From the NCBI GenBank assembly GCA_004794655.1, contig SMMW01000622.1, forward strand, positions 7,984,501 to 8,048,500: a stretch of DNA of 64,000 bases, in the 5' to 3' direction. The translations under genes were made by a program, and so were the position numbers. Below the pieces are notes generated by a model. It worked only from the letters and a program-made list of their open reading frames with translations. It made no database searches and had not been told where the DNA came from. The DNA comes from Marisa cornuarietis. Its lineage: Eukaryota; Mollusca; Gastropoda; Architaenioglossa; Ampullariidae. Shown here piece after piece: positions 50,103-62,406 of this stretch (positions within the stretch are counted from its first letter, which is position 1; the number at the start of each line of letters is the position of its first letter).

Positions 50103-50366
50103 GGGGCCAGTTGCAGAACATATTTCTAATTTTAAACACTTTTAAGCCTTAAATCTATTTAGATAATCAGTTTAAAGTACACACCAACATTTTAGAATTT
50201 TTAAAACTAAAACAGCTTTAAGTAAGATAAAGTTGTTTAAGTCTGACTTTCCGTCCTGGAAGTACATTTTTTATATGTTTTTCTGCAATTCATCAAAATG
50301 GCTAAGAAGAGATTTTGCTTCTTTAGAACAGTTTTAAGGTTTAGAAACGTGTTGTTCAACTGGCCC
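50103..50366. mobile_element. Small TIR element (MITE-like), copy 1
   Basis: 264 bp starting GGGGCCAGTTGCAGAACA and ending TGTTGTTCAACTGGCCCC, imperfect inverted repeats. The AT-rich interior is itself partly palindromic (cacttttaagc near the left, gttttaaggt near the right). There is no coding capacity. Related to 51473-51726. No clear target duplication was identified. Confidence 0.65.
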
Positions 50367-51472
50367 CAAAAGTCTATAACCGAAAAAAAATCTTGGTTGT
50401 AGGGGGTCTAGTGACAAGAACAGACCCCAACATAGAGAAGCACCTCACTAAAAACGCCGAATGCATCAGGTTACGAGGAATCCGAAGAATAAGGTTAAAA
50501 CAGAGCTGGAAGCAATTTGTGTCTGAAAAGATTAGGGGTGTGTGATGTCAGGTAAAGTGGAACTGCTACAATTTGCTTTTAGGTAAAGTCGAAGAACAAA
50601 ACGCAGAGACAGGTCTTTCTTATGGCTAAATGCCTTCACGTTAGGCACATCTCACACTTCAAGATTTACTCCAACAATTTTGTTTACCAGTGAATCAGAA
50701 TATGAGGCTGAGTCTCACAGATCAGGCGGGAAAGTAATCCGGTCTTTGTCGTATAATGTGTATTACCTGACAGCGGAAGCCACCACTGAATTGAATGCGA
50801 CCATTTTGAATTGATTGCACTTTTGAACCTTGGACACGCGCTAGTTCCAGAATTCGTGTCTGAAAACTTGGATAAAGTCTGTGGAAAACTGGCGCCTGGG
50901 TTCTTTGTTTCATTTTTTTTTTGTAAAACGTTTTCCGAGTAAATGATGAGTTCTTGGGTTGATAATACGGATGTGGTACAAGTATTTGGTGTGGCGAAAA
51001 AATTGCAGCTGCTGGTGTTTCCTTTCAATCCTTGGATTATTGTGGTACTGGAATCTTTTATGAAAAATATTGCTAACAATTTGCCAGGCCTGGAAGACTG
51101 ATCTGCGCTTCTTTCGGCACGATTGCCATGTGATAACGCGCAGTTAAAAAACCCCGAGAAAATGTTGACAACTGCTCAAGGCCTCTACTGAAGTTAAAAG
51201 CTGGATAAAACAGTTGTCGCATTCCCAGAGACCAAACCGTGGAGGAATCTTACAATCATCTGCTTCTGGCCTCACACCTACAGAACGCAACAGAAGCTTC
51301 TCCAAATGCAAAACTATTTTCACGTTATGTACGATCTTTTCTCAAGTGTCTGGACTATTTTTTAGGTGCTTATGCATGCACGTTGTCATATACATATATA
51401 GATATATTGTATATATCTATTTATATATATATATATATGTGAGAATTAGTTATAAAGAAATTGTGCGGCTAT

Positions 51473-51726
51473 GGGCCAGTTGCATGACACATTTCTAATT
51501 TTAAACACTTTTAAGCTTTAACTCGTTTTAGAAAGGCACAACACACTTTAGAACTTTTTTTAAAAATGAAGAAAGCACTTTTTAAACCAGATTTTCGTTT
51601 CCGTCAGCACATTTTTTGTGCAGCGCGTCTAAATGGCATATGAACGATTTTTGAAGAATAAACAATTTCTAGATGTCCTTCTTTAAAACAGTTTTAAGGT
51701 GTAGAAACAAGTAGTGCAACTAGCCC
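51473..51726. mobile_element. Small TIR element (MITE-like), copy 2
   Basis: 254 bp starting GGGCCAGTTGCATGACA and ending GTGCAACTAGCCC. Shares tttctaattttaaacacttt and the right-hand acagttttaaggtgtagaaac region with the copy at 50103. The middle is much more diverged. Confidence 0.65.
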
Positions 51727-53412
51727 TAAAGCGTTTTATCTGCTGTGCTGCTGACTGCTTAGAAAAGGATATTAATATATGAGATGATTACAGTTTGTTG
51801 ATTATATGCTATGTAACCTTTGTGAGCTGTTACAGAGAAAAACGAATTAAAATTGTTACCTTAAAAAAGTAAAAAAAAAGTCCCAGTAGTAACTGTGGAC
51901 AGGCGTAAATACAAACTGAAAATAATCAAAATAAATGCATTTCAGGCCAAATGATCCTCTTATTTAAATGGAATAAACACTTATAATATTTCGTTTCATT
52001 TTTTTGATAAAATACAGTATACATTATGATAACGCATTCTATTTGAATATTAAATAATATGTTTGACGACAGTTTGGTGCACAGGCCTTTATTCTGTACT
52101 TCATACATCAAGTTAACGGTGAGTTTATATCGCAGATAATTAAATTAAAACTAACATAATATAAGGAACAAGATACAATCCAATGCACGTACCTACATTG
52201 AAACACATTTCCTCTTGAAGATGGGGTCTAAACATTTCTGACGATATTGCATTTTATAAAACAGATTATATACAAATAATACTGTAGCAGATGGTTCGTA
52301 GAAGTGCAGATTTTCTTCTTTGGCATGCAAATCACAAATATAATAATCAGTTTACATTAGCAGTTCAGCGGCCTAACAAGTGATTTGTATGAAAAATCTG
52401 TGATCTGTAATATTCCAGTTTAGAGCTGCAAGAAGGTAAATGCTAAAACATGATGCTGGTACACTAAAAGAAAACCATCTGAAAATGTAGACAAAAATAT
52501 ACAAAAGATGAAGACATATTGCCAATAGAAACGTCTTCTCCTGAGATACAAGTGCTAACCCTTAATCTGATAAAATATTATTAGGAAGTCTTCTAAGGAG
52601 AAATATTACGTGTCGTTTTTTTCTTGTGGTAACAGACTTGGCTTATAAAGTGTGTTAGCCGACACTTTTTAAAAGGAGAAAAAATTTAAGATTGACAGTA
52701 ATTTAGTTTATCTTAGAAATGGCATTGTCCTGTCTGGCAATTAATTGGGTGCGAAAGAAACGTTTCAAAAGCTTACACCAAGAACAACCAATGTACTCAT
52801 CTGTGACAAACGAGCGAACGTGTCTAGACGATTGTTATCATTCTTATCACAACGCTGTTAGACATACAACATTTAAAAGTAAGGTCACGTGGGCCTTCTA
52901 TAACCTTTAAGCTTTAACCTCAGTCGGCTCATAACGTTCAGTATTTGCAAGTAGATGTGACTTTTCTACAGATGATAATGCTTTAGACAACAGGCTGACT
53001 AAATGTGTAACGATTACACTCACACTTTGAAAGTTAAAAAAACTTCTTGTTCTACTAACGGGAGAAGAAAAGAACCTGGCTTCATCTTTCACAAAACACA
53101 AACGATTAAATATCTACAGTACTTTGTACAGAACCTGTATTCAGATGAACTGTGACCGACATTTTCGGCTAATCAACAACATCATCTTCTCTTCGTGGGC
53201 TCGCAATCAAGTAAGGAAACAGTGACGATTAGTGTCGCTCTACACAAACAGTCATATGTACACAGGCCATGCATAGTAACAGTGACAAACTTCTTTCAAA
53301 GTTGCAGTTAGAGCATAAACTTATTAATATAAAGACTACACCGAGTTTATCACCGTGAGCGTCTTTCAAGCATTCTTTCGGAAATTTTCCTAAAAACTGG
53401 TGCAAGGAGTTA

Positions 53413-53423
53413 ATGTGTGTTTG

Positions 53424-53467
<44 letters not shown>

Positions 53468-53493
53468 CGTTTGTGTGTGTGTGTGTGTGTGTG
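53413..53493. repeat. (TG)n microsatellite with GCGT interruption
   Basis: About 80 bp of TG repeats broken by gcgtgcgttt. Confidence 0.95.
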
Positions 53494-53637
53494 AGAGCGC
53501 GCGCAAGCATTTATGTGTTTATGAGAGTGTGTGTCCATTTGGACGTATTCAGGTGTTTGATGATTGACCGAAAATGGAAGTTATATATATGGTGCGTGAA
53601 TTTGCAGGCGACACGAAGAAAACCAGATTAAAAAAAT

Positions 53638-53638
53638 C

Positions 53639-53710
<72 letters not shown>

Positions 53711-53862
53711 CAGACATTGATTACATAAATCAGATACATTAACTTGACTTAGATTACATAGATTAGATCAGATTAGACTATACTAGACGAGACAGATTAA
53801 TTACTAAGATCAGACGGATTATATGGACAGCCAAATGAGCTTGACTTAAATTACACAGATTA

Positions 53863-53921
<59 letters not shown>
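53638..53921. repeat. Twin (GACA)n arrays with a shared diverged spacer unit
   Basis: GACA arrays at 53638-53714 and 53864-53921 enclose a roughly 150-bp spacer. The spacer contains two related stretches, acttgacttagattacatag and gcttgacttaaattacacag, each close to a GACA array, so the whole unit looks duplicated. Confidence 0.8.
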
Positions 53922-56408
53922 ACAGTGGAAGGAGATAAAGGAACCACAAGGTTAAAACTGTCCATTTTCAATAAAAATTACACTTTCAGAGCAACTTAGA
54001 AAACCTTTAGAAAATTTATTATACATGAACCTATTTGGATATAAAGGACTAACTTAACCGAGTTGACAAAAAATTTTAAACGTCAGATTCACAGACCATT
54101 TAAATCATTCATACCTTTACGCGAAATTCCAGACATTGTACTTCAGTCTTTGCCATATCGCTCCAAGAAATCCTTTTAGCAAACATTACTGAACAAAATC
54201 ATTAATACATCGCAAAATTAATCTAACGTAAAATACAAACTGTTCAAACGGATTAACATTTAAAGACAGCGCGACAAACCAAACAGTATCTTTTAAAGTC
54301 ACGAAACAACAGATGATGACACTGAAAGGACAAAGCATTATCATGTGACGGAAAACGATGGTTGTCTAAATAGTTGATTATTTTTGTTTACAGGTGATTC
54401 GTTTATGGCGAAACAGGTCCTCGTCTATCGAACTCCTTTTCCTTCTGTAAATGACACATTTATCCACATTTTATTTTTCGTTTCTTTTTGGCCCCACAAT
54501 CGTTCCATTTCACTCTTGGCTTGTTGTGAAGGAAACCAACTCTTTGACGAGGCTATCTTTTTATCCTCGTCTGTCTTTAAAGAAAAAAAAACGGATGTTT
54601 TGTCGAGTGACACGCAATCCTTGTTGCCATATCTGTTTAATATTTAAAATGAGCTTAACGAACAGTTCGTTTAAACGCACGACGTCACAAATCCTCTCGG
54701 ACTTGACTAACTTATAAGAGGCAAATTCACACACAACGACTTTATTTCATACCAAAAGTCATTTTAGTCTTTTCTGAGCCTCATTTAAGCACAAGATAAT
54801 TTTAGCATGGGACGTCATTGAAGATTGAGGACATCCAGCAGGCTGTCCTGCCCACGTCCGGTTATCACATCGTCACAGCCAAAGCAAAAGCAGACCTCAA
54901 CATAAAGACGTGGTCGGCTGCGTCGCTGTCACCCAACACCGGCAAAGAGCAAACAATTCATTGTCGAACAGGTTCAAGTCGTCCAGATTGTACAAAATCA
55001 ATGGCTCGCAATGTCACCAGCCTTTTGTGTTGTCTTCTCCGAGGCAAGATAAAAGCATTAATTCACACAGTACTCCGAAGAAACTGTTTCTGCTTGGCTG
55101 ATCATTGAGAAGAACTTAATCGGTTTCCAAAGTTACCGAGCTTTATTGTGTGTTGGTTTTTCATAAATAAGTTCACTTAGCCCTGATCACATTTTCAGCA
55201 GTTTAAAAGAAGAACAAAGCCTCATCTACTATTAATAAAAACAACTACTGTTCTTATTTATGACATTCCGACTGTTTTTATTTGGGACTTAATGAGCGAA
55301 CCTACGCAGTGGGCTTTTTAAAGACCAGGAGCGAAAATGAGTCAGGTTAGCTTAAATCTTTTATGAGCCGCTCAGCTGGCTACATTAAGGGATTATTGCC
55401 AAGCAGTTTTCCAATTGCTGTACCAAACAAAGATGTCTGGCAGAATACCAAGTTTTAAAAATAAAAAATATATAGTCGGGTTCTGCCTGCGAGCAAGCAT
55501 TAATAAAGCTTCGGAAACGATTTGTACATTATAATAAGTGTAACAATAATTCATCTACTTTTTAAACAAGTAAAATCGTGATGCAAATTGTGGAAGCAAA
55601 AGTTCGTTAACAAAATAAAAAGTCGACCAAAATGCTTATCTCTTAAATATGAATATTTAAATATGAACATTTCTGAACTGGAAGATTGTATTCAGCAGTT
55701 TCCGGTAAAAATTAGAACATCCAAACGTTGTGTGATTTTGCTTTTTTCAGAGGGAAACATTGTTGTAACCAATGGATTTAACCGCTTAACGACAAAAAGA
55801 ATTCTACATCCTCTAAACAGCCAGTGCACCATGTTGAACACATGTCTGCAAATGAGATGGACGAGTCAATCCACTAGTAGTTTTGCTTAAATCTAGCCAC
55901 AGAAGGTGAATCCTTCTACTGAAATTCACCATCGTAGGCAAAATAGTCCATTTGCTTTCCCTGCTGCTAAACGAAAAGAGATTGCCTCGATCGTTTAACG
56001 CTTGAATGACAAAAATAATCCAAATACAGCCAAGAGTTACTGGAGACAAAATTGTGAAAGGATACGAAAATCTCTGACTTTATAGTAACCCGCGAGTTAG
56101 TTTAAACCCAAGCCTACACTGCAGCCGACAGCAACGGATAAATTCATAACTTCATATTACTTATTTTTACATGGCTGAAAAGATGATACCTTTAGCAAGC
56201 TGTTGGCCAATGGGGTCACTTCAGATGTAAACCTCTATATTGATTCAGTTGAAGAAATTGACTACGGTTAAGAAATTACCGCAGTTCACTTTAAAATTAA
56301 GAACAAAACTGTAAATTTATCTGGCTCAAGAGAGGCGATACTGACGACAAACGACGTACGAGGATTGTATAGCTGGCCGACGAACGCATTTCAAGAAGCA
56401 ACCATTTT

Positions 56409-58054
56409 TCAGGCATCTTCAGCTGGGCTCAGATCCTTGCGGTTGAACTGCCACAGGAAGATGACGGTCAGGCCGATAAAGTTGATCAGCAGGTAGGTGA
56501 TGAAGATGACACGGTCCGTGACGCAGGAGATGATGCGCCACTCTCGGACGAACTTCTCTTTCTCGTCCATCTTGTTCTTCTTGTCGCGAACTTTCTCCAG
56601 GATGTCGCGGATAGCCCGCACCTCCTCCATCAGAGGCGCCACACCGGGGCTGGAGAAATCGTCGCCGCCCTGCTGGAACCCGTTGTCCGCCATTTCGCCG
56701 AAAGCACCACCGGACCCACTGCCAGGTGGCGGTGGTGGCGGCGGTGTACCACGTGACTTCTCTGCGCCGTTGTCCAGGAGACGGACCTGGGCAAAATTGA
56801 CATCGGTGTACGGGTACTGGCCTTTCGGGTTACCGCCCACGCGGCCAGTGTTCCAGCTTCTGCCGGGTTTCTTTTGAGAAGACGTGGAGTAATCAGGATC
56901 AGTGACCTTGTCGCGCAGGCAAAGAACGCGGGCGATGATGTCAATCATCAGCTACAACAACAACAAGCATCAATTTTCTTTTAAAGAGATGAAAGACATG
57001 AACGCGGCAATGGAAAAACATCTCTGTTTCTATGCTTGTTAACCCTGACGAGAAAGTGTGTCGAAGAATAAAATTAAAAGAAAAAGAATAAATTGACAAA
57101 GATATTTTAGAACGTGCAAGCGGCCAGTCAAAATCTAACTTGGATACAAAACTTGAAAGCTATAACTTTTGAATAAACATGGAATCGTTTATCTCAACGG
57201 AAATGAGGATATCGAAAAATAAAAGATTTTGAAAGTCAGGCTGGAAAAAGTAAGGCCACGTTATGATAAAGAAGGAAATCTTATGTGAGAAACGATTTCG
57301 GTAACATCAGCTCACAGATGCAGTACCGTTGCTTAATATTATGAATGACATCAGGCGTAAAGACAATCACACACTGAGAAGAATACTTAGAAAAATGCTT
57401 AGAAGAGAGAGAATCGTGCGAACATACAACCACAGGGCCAAAGACAGATACAAACAGCCAGGTAGTCTGGCAAATAGTTTGATAGGTAGATTGTTAAATA
57501 GATTGACAGGCAGGTTGGCATGAAGATTGCTAAGTAGGTTGACAAGTAGGTTATGCTGCAAATACAGTCACCAGTCGCTTAACAACGAAGATACTTTATG
57601 AGAAGTATTATTTGAATTTGAATTAAATTTTTCATTCACTTCATAATTTTTTGAGTTGAAATTTCATTTTGAGGATTAAGTGTCTGGGGATTAAGTGTCT
57701 GGGGATGAAGTGTCCGGGGATGAAGTGTCCGGGGATTAAGTGTCCGGGGATTAAGTGTCTGGGATTCATATAAGACTGACAGTGTAGTAGGTTTGTTTAC
57801 ACCATTATTAAAATCTTACGGGAGTGCTATGGTACAAACAGTTCGTCGTTAGCCGAGAGGCGGTTATCGGAGGATCACTGTAAATGTTCAGGGTATTGAA
57901 TGACAACTGGGAACTGAAGGAGCGACGGTACGTACCACTCTCAGCCACTTGGGTGCTCGGTTGATGCGAACTCCTCTGTAGAACATGTTGGCCACCACGG
58001 TTGTCAGTACAGTTGACATGGTGATCATGACCATGTTGAGACAGAAATACACAC
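56409..58054 (-). CDS. Nicotinic-acetylcholine-receptor-like Cys-loop channel subunit, last two exons (5' part off right edge)
   Basis: The penultimate exon 57936-58054 (acceptor TTGTACAG, donor GTG|GTACGT) encodes TM3 and the start of the loop: GVYFCLNMVMITMSTVLTTV and NRAPKWLRV. It joins in phase 0 to the terminal exon 56409-56951 (acceptor TTGTAG), which starts LMIDIIARVLCLRDK. The loop is short, with a polyproline run (PPPPPPP) and glycine-rich stretch, then an amphipathic helix (PLMEEVRAIRDILEKVRDKK), the conserved REWRIISCVTDRV just before TM4, TM4 (VIFITYLLINFIGLTVIFLW) and a tail ending SPAEDA. The family forms pentameric ligand-gated channels in the plasma membrane. The helix-then-(R/K)-(I/L)-x-DR-x-F layout favours the nicotinic over the GABA/glycine branch. 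Ligand-binding, TM1 and TM2 exons were not found, so neither agonist nor ion selectivity can be called. Confidence 0.83.
57455..57555. repeat. Degenerate 12-bp minisatellite in the channel-gene intron
   Basis: About eight tandem 12-mers on the theme tagattgacagg, for example tagtttgatagg, tagattgttaaa, tagattgacagg, caggttggcatg and taggttgacaag. Because the unit is a multiple of three, a minus-strand shadow ORF repeats N-L-x-x. Confidence 0.75.
57671..57765. repeat. 15-bp minisatellite in the channel-gene intron
   Basis: Six tandem copies of ggggattaagtgtct, with a/g and t/c variants forming two sub-types (gatgaag/tcc and gattaag/tct). Confidence 0.92.
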
Positions 58055-58455
58055 CTGTACAACACATAACAGAGAAGTTCTGAGGACCTGGAAAAGGTTG
58101 CGTGGTTGTTTCATGAATAAAAGTCTCCGTGAACTTCATTGGGTGAACGTTTCCTACTGACTTTTACGTACTGACAAGGCGATACAAACGGCCATGCAGA
58201 CAGATTCTTTTTGTCAAACAAGGTGTTACTTCGAGGAAAGTAGGTGGTTGTGATATCTACATTTCAAGATAGACAGTGAGAGTTTGGGGATTAAAATAGA
58301 CAAAGAATGGGAAAGAGAAGAGACTACAAATATGAGAACATCTCCATATAATAACGAATTTATGGAATTCATACTGATGCACAGACATTGTATATAGTCA
58401 TAAAAGTGACATTAAGTAGCCCAGCATGAAGGCTGGAGAAGGTCAAAAGCCATTC

Positions 58456-58456
<1 letters not shown>

Positions 58457-58529
<73 letters not shown>
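58457..58529. repeat. (CA)n microsatellite
   Basis: A perfect dinucleotide array of about 36 units. Confidence 0.98.
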
Positions 58530-58532
<3 letters not shown>

Positions 58533-58764
58533 AAAATGAGGGGATGATGAAGACAAATAACTACTGTGATGTGAAGAAAGAAGGGAGAATAGTAAAGAAA
58601 GAAAAGAAGGAAGGTAGAAATGATGGCAAAGAAAAAAATGTGCGGAATGCAATAAAGATTTTTCAGAACGATTAAGGAGGAAAAGATACTTCTACTACAC
58701 AGCGGTCTTAACTTCCTTGCAATACTGTATGTCATACTAACCATCATATTATGACTCCATCTCA

Positions 58765-58922
58765 CACTGTTGTACCTCATCTTTATGTTGTTTAGTGTGC
58801 CTACACGTATCTCACCCTCCGCTGTCTGTTATCTTTCATTTGTCATAATTGGTCTGCGCAGAGAGTGCGATCTATCTTGGTCGTGATGCTGCGCGTATAA
58901 GTTCACATTATTATTATTATTA
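58765..58922 (+). repeat. LINE 3' tail, family A copy 2
   Basis: Collinear with the copy at 10245-10401 (tacctcatctttatgttgtt, ctgcgcagagagtgcgat, tataagttcacatt) and ends in an (ATT)n tail. No coding part remains. Confidence 0.55.
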
Positions 58923-60753
58923 AACCCTGTCCATCTCTGTAAATCTCCAGAAGACATTCTATTACTATCTTTTTTGTTTTCTTCGATTTTTTTTACTGCA
59001 GCTGCATTTCTGTACCCGAAATAAAAAGGAAGTCTATTTTCTAGGCGACCTTTAGGAGCAAATATCAAAGGCATAGCAAAAGTAATAGATTCTTTGCTTT
59101 CGTCCGAGGCCCTGTGTAAAATATAAAAAATACCCCGCGGTCCCGACTCACACATCAGGCAAACAAACAGCAATACAAACAATCTATGGCATTCGAGACT
59201 CTCTGCCACTTAAATACTTCGATCACTCGCCGAGTTATTGTGTCGGAAAATTCCAGAAGGCAAACAGCGCGCAACAAAGAATCAAATGCTTTCCTCGTAA
59301 CTCCTGGCGCATTTATCGCATATGACTACTGGGGGATGAGACAAACACTGATTTACAGAGTGGCCCATGGCACTTTAAGCTTCGGACAGCGAGGTTATGA
59401 GAGTCTGGCGAGGACACGGATCTGTAAGAAAATGGTTTGCTTTGAAAATGATCATAGGTATCGCCATAAATATCTCCTGTTAGGGTGTTTTGAAAAGTTC
59501 TCAAAAGGCCTGTAGGATTCTGCAGAATGAGAACTAGGTGCTTGATTACCATTTTTAGTTTAGGCCCATGATTGTCAAGGTATTAAATCATCAGAACTAG
59601 TTTCAATACGAATCCTACATCCAACACATTCCTAAGTAAAAGTCCAGTAAGACAATTTTATAGTTGTTTGTTAGAAGTTATATTTAGAATAAAATGTAGG
59701 CCTGTGGAAGTAGCTGTTTTAATTAGAAGACAGTTGAACTGCCTGAAGCGTTACTTCTAGTGTGAGATGTGCATAGCAACAGAATTTGTTTCCACTAAGA
59801 GACGCTTTTTCTTGTTGCTTTCTATAGAATGCACGCTGACTGGTTTGTTCACGCCTTCCGATGGCTTGTCCTAGCGAAGCTTATTGCTTTCTTTTTTCTT
59901 CTCCCTTCGTCCTGCTCTCTTGGAACTATTCTGAAAATGTAGGACGCCCCGGTAAATGATGGAATAGGTGTCAGCTGTTCGTCACAGGATTTTGCGTTTC
60001 TTTAGCGCAGATGAAATTGCTTGTGGTTCTGAGCATCAGCGATATCGCGATGGAGAAGTTGAAGGACTGGTGAAGGCAGTGGAGGGGAAGGGGTGGAATA
60101 AAGGTCACGACGCAAGACCTTTGCAGTCTTGGTGCCACACAGATATAGGATTTCCAGAAAAAGGTCATTAATACGCTCGAGAAGGTACTTTGCTTGACCC
60201 CGTCTCACTCTGTGTACTCTGAAAAGACTACAGAGCAACTGCGCGTTTTGTTGCGAATGAAAAATGAAGCTAATTGGAAGAAACCACATTTCTGATATAG
60301 GCTGTTATCTGTCAACATTTTAAGTTTATTATTGTTATTTACGGGAATGTAGGATAATTTTTATCAAGAGAAAATTTAAAACAGAATTCAGACCAGAAGA
60401 CTAACTTTTAACAGCATTGCCGCTTTATACTTTGCTTGCTCTGTTTCACTTCTAATCGACATGAAAGATTCTGTAACGCAGGTCTGGAAGAAGCCGACAC
60501 GTTCTCCACTCTCACTTCGACCAAACTTCAAGTGAAATATTTGTTCTTTCATATCTCAATTCGCTTGGTGTTAATGTCCTGTCTTTGGCTGAATGAGTCC
60601 TTGGCATCTTTGGGACCTAAAAAGAGGCTTAGAGCAGCTTGCCTAATTTATCGTAATGCCATCCTTCCACAGAGCTGACGATGACACGACGGCCTCCAGA
60701 GAGGTCAGGCAAATGCACTGAGTGGTGGTGGTCGGTGTTAGGTGGAGGTTTTA

Positions 60754-60756
<3 letters not shown>

Positions 60757-60789
<33 letters not shown>

Positions 60790-60800
60790 TGTGTGTCGGG
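60757..60800. repeat. (TG)n microsatellite
   Basis: A short dinucleotide array with a GCGC interruption. Confidence 0.95.
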
Positions 60801-62222
60801 GGAATGAAAAGGACAGGAGTTACAATTTTAGATTCTGCTGTTCTGAGATGGCTTGTGCCATATTTATGTCAAACTTCTCCTTAAGATGTTATTTTCTCAT
60901 GTCGAAACATATTTTTGGAAAGTTCGGTTATCTCTCGGTGTCCGCGGGAGATTGGTTCCTGGACATCCCTTTTGGAAAGGGAAAATCCGCGAATACACGA
61001 GTCCACAATACAAAATGGTCTAGCATTTGCATAATAACTTACGCAGAACTAGTATAAACAACCCCCCCCCCAAAGGTCTTAATAAATATAAACAATCATT
61101 AAACATAGTGCTTTCTGAACTCACCCAAAGAATAATGGCATACTGTACAATTTTCCAGGACGGTGGCAAACCATCCAAATTCTCGATTTACATAAACGAT
61201 AAGAATACTAAAGGGAAAACACAAAAAGGAAAAAAATATCTTACATTTACCCCTACTCCCAAAAGTTTAAATGTCTAGCTATAAACAAAATAAAACGTAG
61301 CACTCTAAACGCTTGGAGAGAATAATATTCAATAAGAAACAAAATACAAATGAAATTACAATATGAAACATATAAATACGGTATCAACACTAAATGGTAG
61401 TCTAGAATGTCAGAACGTAGGGATCTGGTAACCAGTATAGCACAGCATGAATCCGGGACTATAGGAGTGAAGAACAACAGGTGAAGGAGGAAATAGCTAC
61501 CGACATCTGCGGCCTCAGGTAACAGCAACCCTCTTCCTATACCTTTCCTTCCTCACCCCTTTTATCCCCACATATTCCCCAGATCCCCTACAGTCCGAAA
61601 TCGTCTCTAGGCAGAATAACTTTTCCTTCTCAAAATCAGCTACAGCAACAACATATAACATACACACATCCTCCCGTATACTTTAAAGCATCTCTGCATA
61701 TAATACCTAATGCATTGTAAATGCTATGTGAACAGTTGTTACACGATCGTTGAAAGAGTAAGGACCAGAAAGAAAGTCTGTACATGTTTAGCACAGAGGC
61801 AACACAAGAAGTGAACAAACTAGACGAAGCTAAGAAAGCTACAACAAGAAACCCTGAAAAGAGACCCGGGTTTTATTGGAATGGCGGGAGGCCACAGCAG
61901 GGTATGTCTACATCACTCTTTTCGTGGGGATTCAGCGGAGTGATCGACGCGCGGAAAATTTAAGTTTAGTTTTTGTAACCTTCTGGAGGTTTTTTTTTCT
62001 AGAATATTTTTGATCCACGTTGGGCTGAATCCGCGAATGGGGTACTCTAAGATATGAAGGGCCGACTGTCAATATGAACCGACTGACGTTGACTTTCGGA
62101 GTCCGATTAGGCAATATTTACATCAAGCTTTAGCCGGCAGCAGCTTGTCTTCTCTTTTTTAAAGCGATATATTGCCCCTGCATATAAAAAGATAAAAATT
62201 GGAAACCTCTGATCTTCGTTTC

Positions 62223-62228
62223 TTTATT
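62223..62228 (-). terminator. Possible polyadenylation signal for the orphan exon
   Basis: TTTATT on the plus strand, so AATAAA in the minus direction, about 180 nt past the stop codon at 62407. The spacing is normal for an mRNA 3' end. Confidence 0.35.
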
Positions 62229-62406
62229 GACTTTTTTGATTGAAGTAAGATTAAACTATTACTCATGTCGTTCTTTAAACTCTGAGTCTACAGACGAGAA
62301 CGCTAGGTGTGATTGCGGGATGAAAAGATGAATGGGAACACATCAGGTTCAGCAGGAAATGGTGTTTAGAGGAGAAATTTTTAGAGATTTTTTAGCTACA
62401 GAGTGT

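Larger units (their letters stand above)
28800..56408. other. Long intergenic region with no recognised gene
   Basis: About 27.6 kb between the PRPF31 5' end and the channel-subunit 3' end. Supported contents are simple repeats, degenerate minisatellites, one SINE candidate, two copies of a small TIR element, a G-rich run, a T-poor tract and isolated promoter-like motifs, each listed separately. Weak exon candidates are at 30403-30507 and 43515-43566. The remaining short ORFs show no family similarity that I recognise. Non-coding transcripts or far-spaced exons of unknown genes cannot be excluded. Confidence 0.5.
58055..62222 (-). other. Presumed intron of the channel-subunit gene
   Basis: No TM1/TM2 or ligand-binding exon was recognised here. 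It contains a (CA)n array at 58457-58529, a LINE tail at 58765-58922, a (TG)n array at 60757-60797 and AT-rich unique sequence. If the orphan exon at 62407 belongs to another gene, the intron either contains that gene or the channel's upstream exons were missed. Confidence 0.4.

Noticed and set aside
50684..51079. 131-codon minus ORF between the two foldback elements
   Set aside because: Longest unexplained ORF of the interval, but composition, lack of splice sites and lack of any family resemblance do not support a gene.
56497..56877. 126-codon plus ORF over the channel terminal exon
   Set aside because: Antisense shadow; the minus strand has the conserved helix and TM4.
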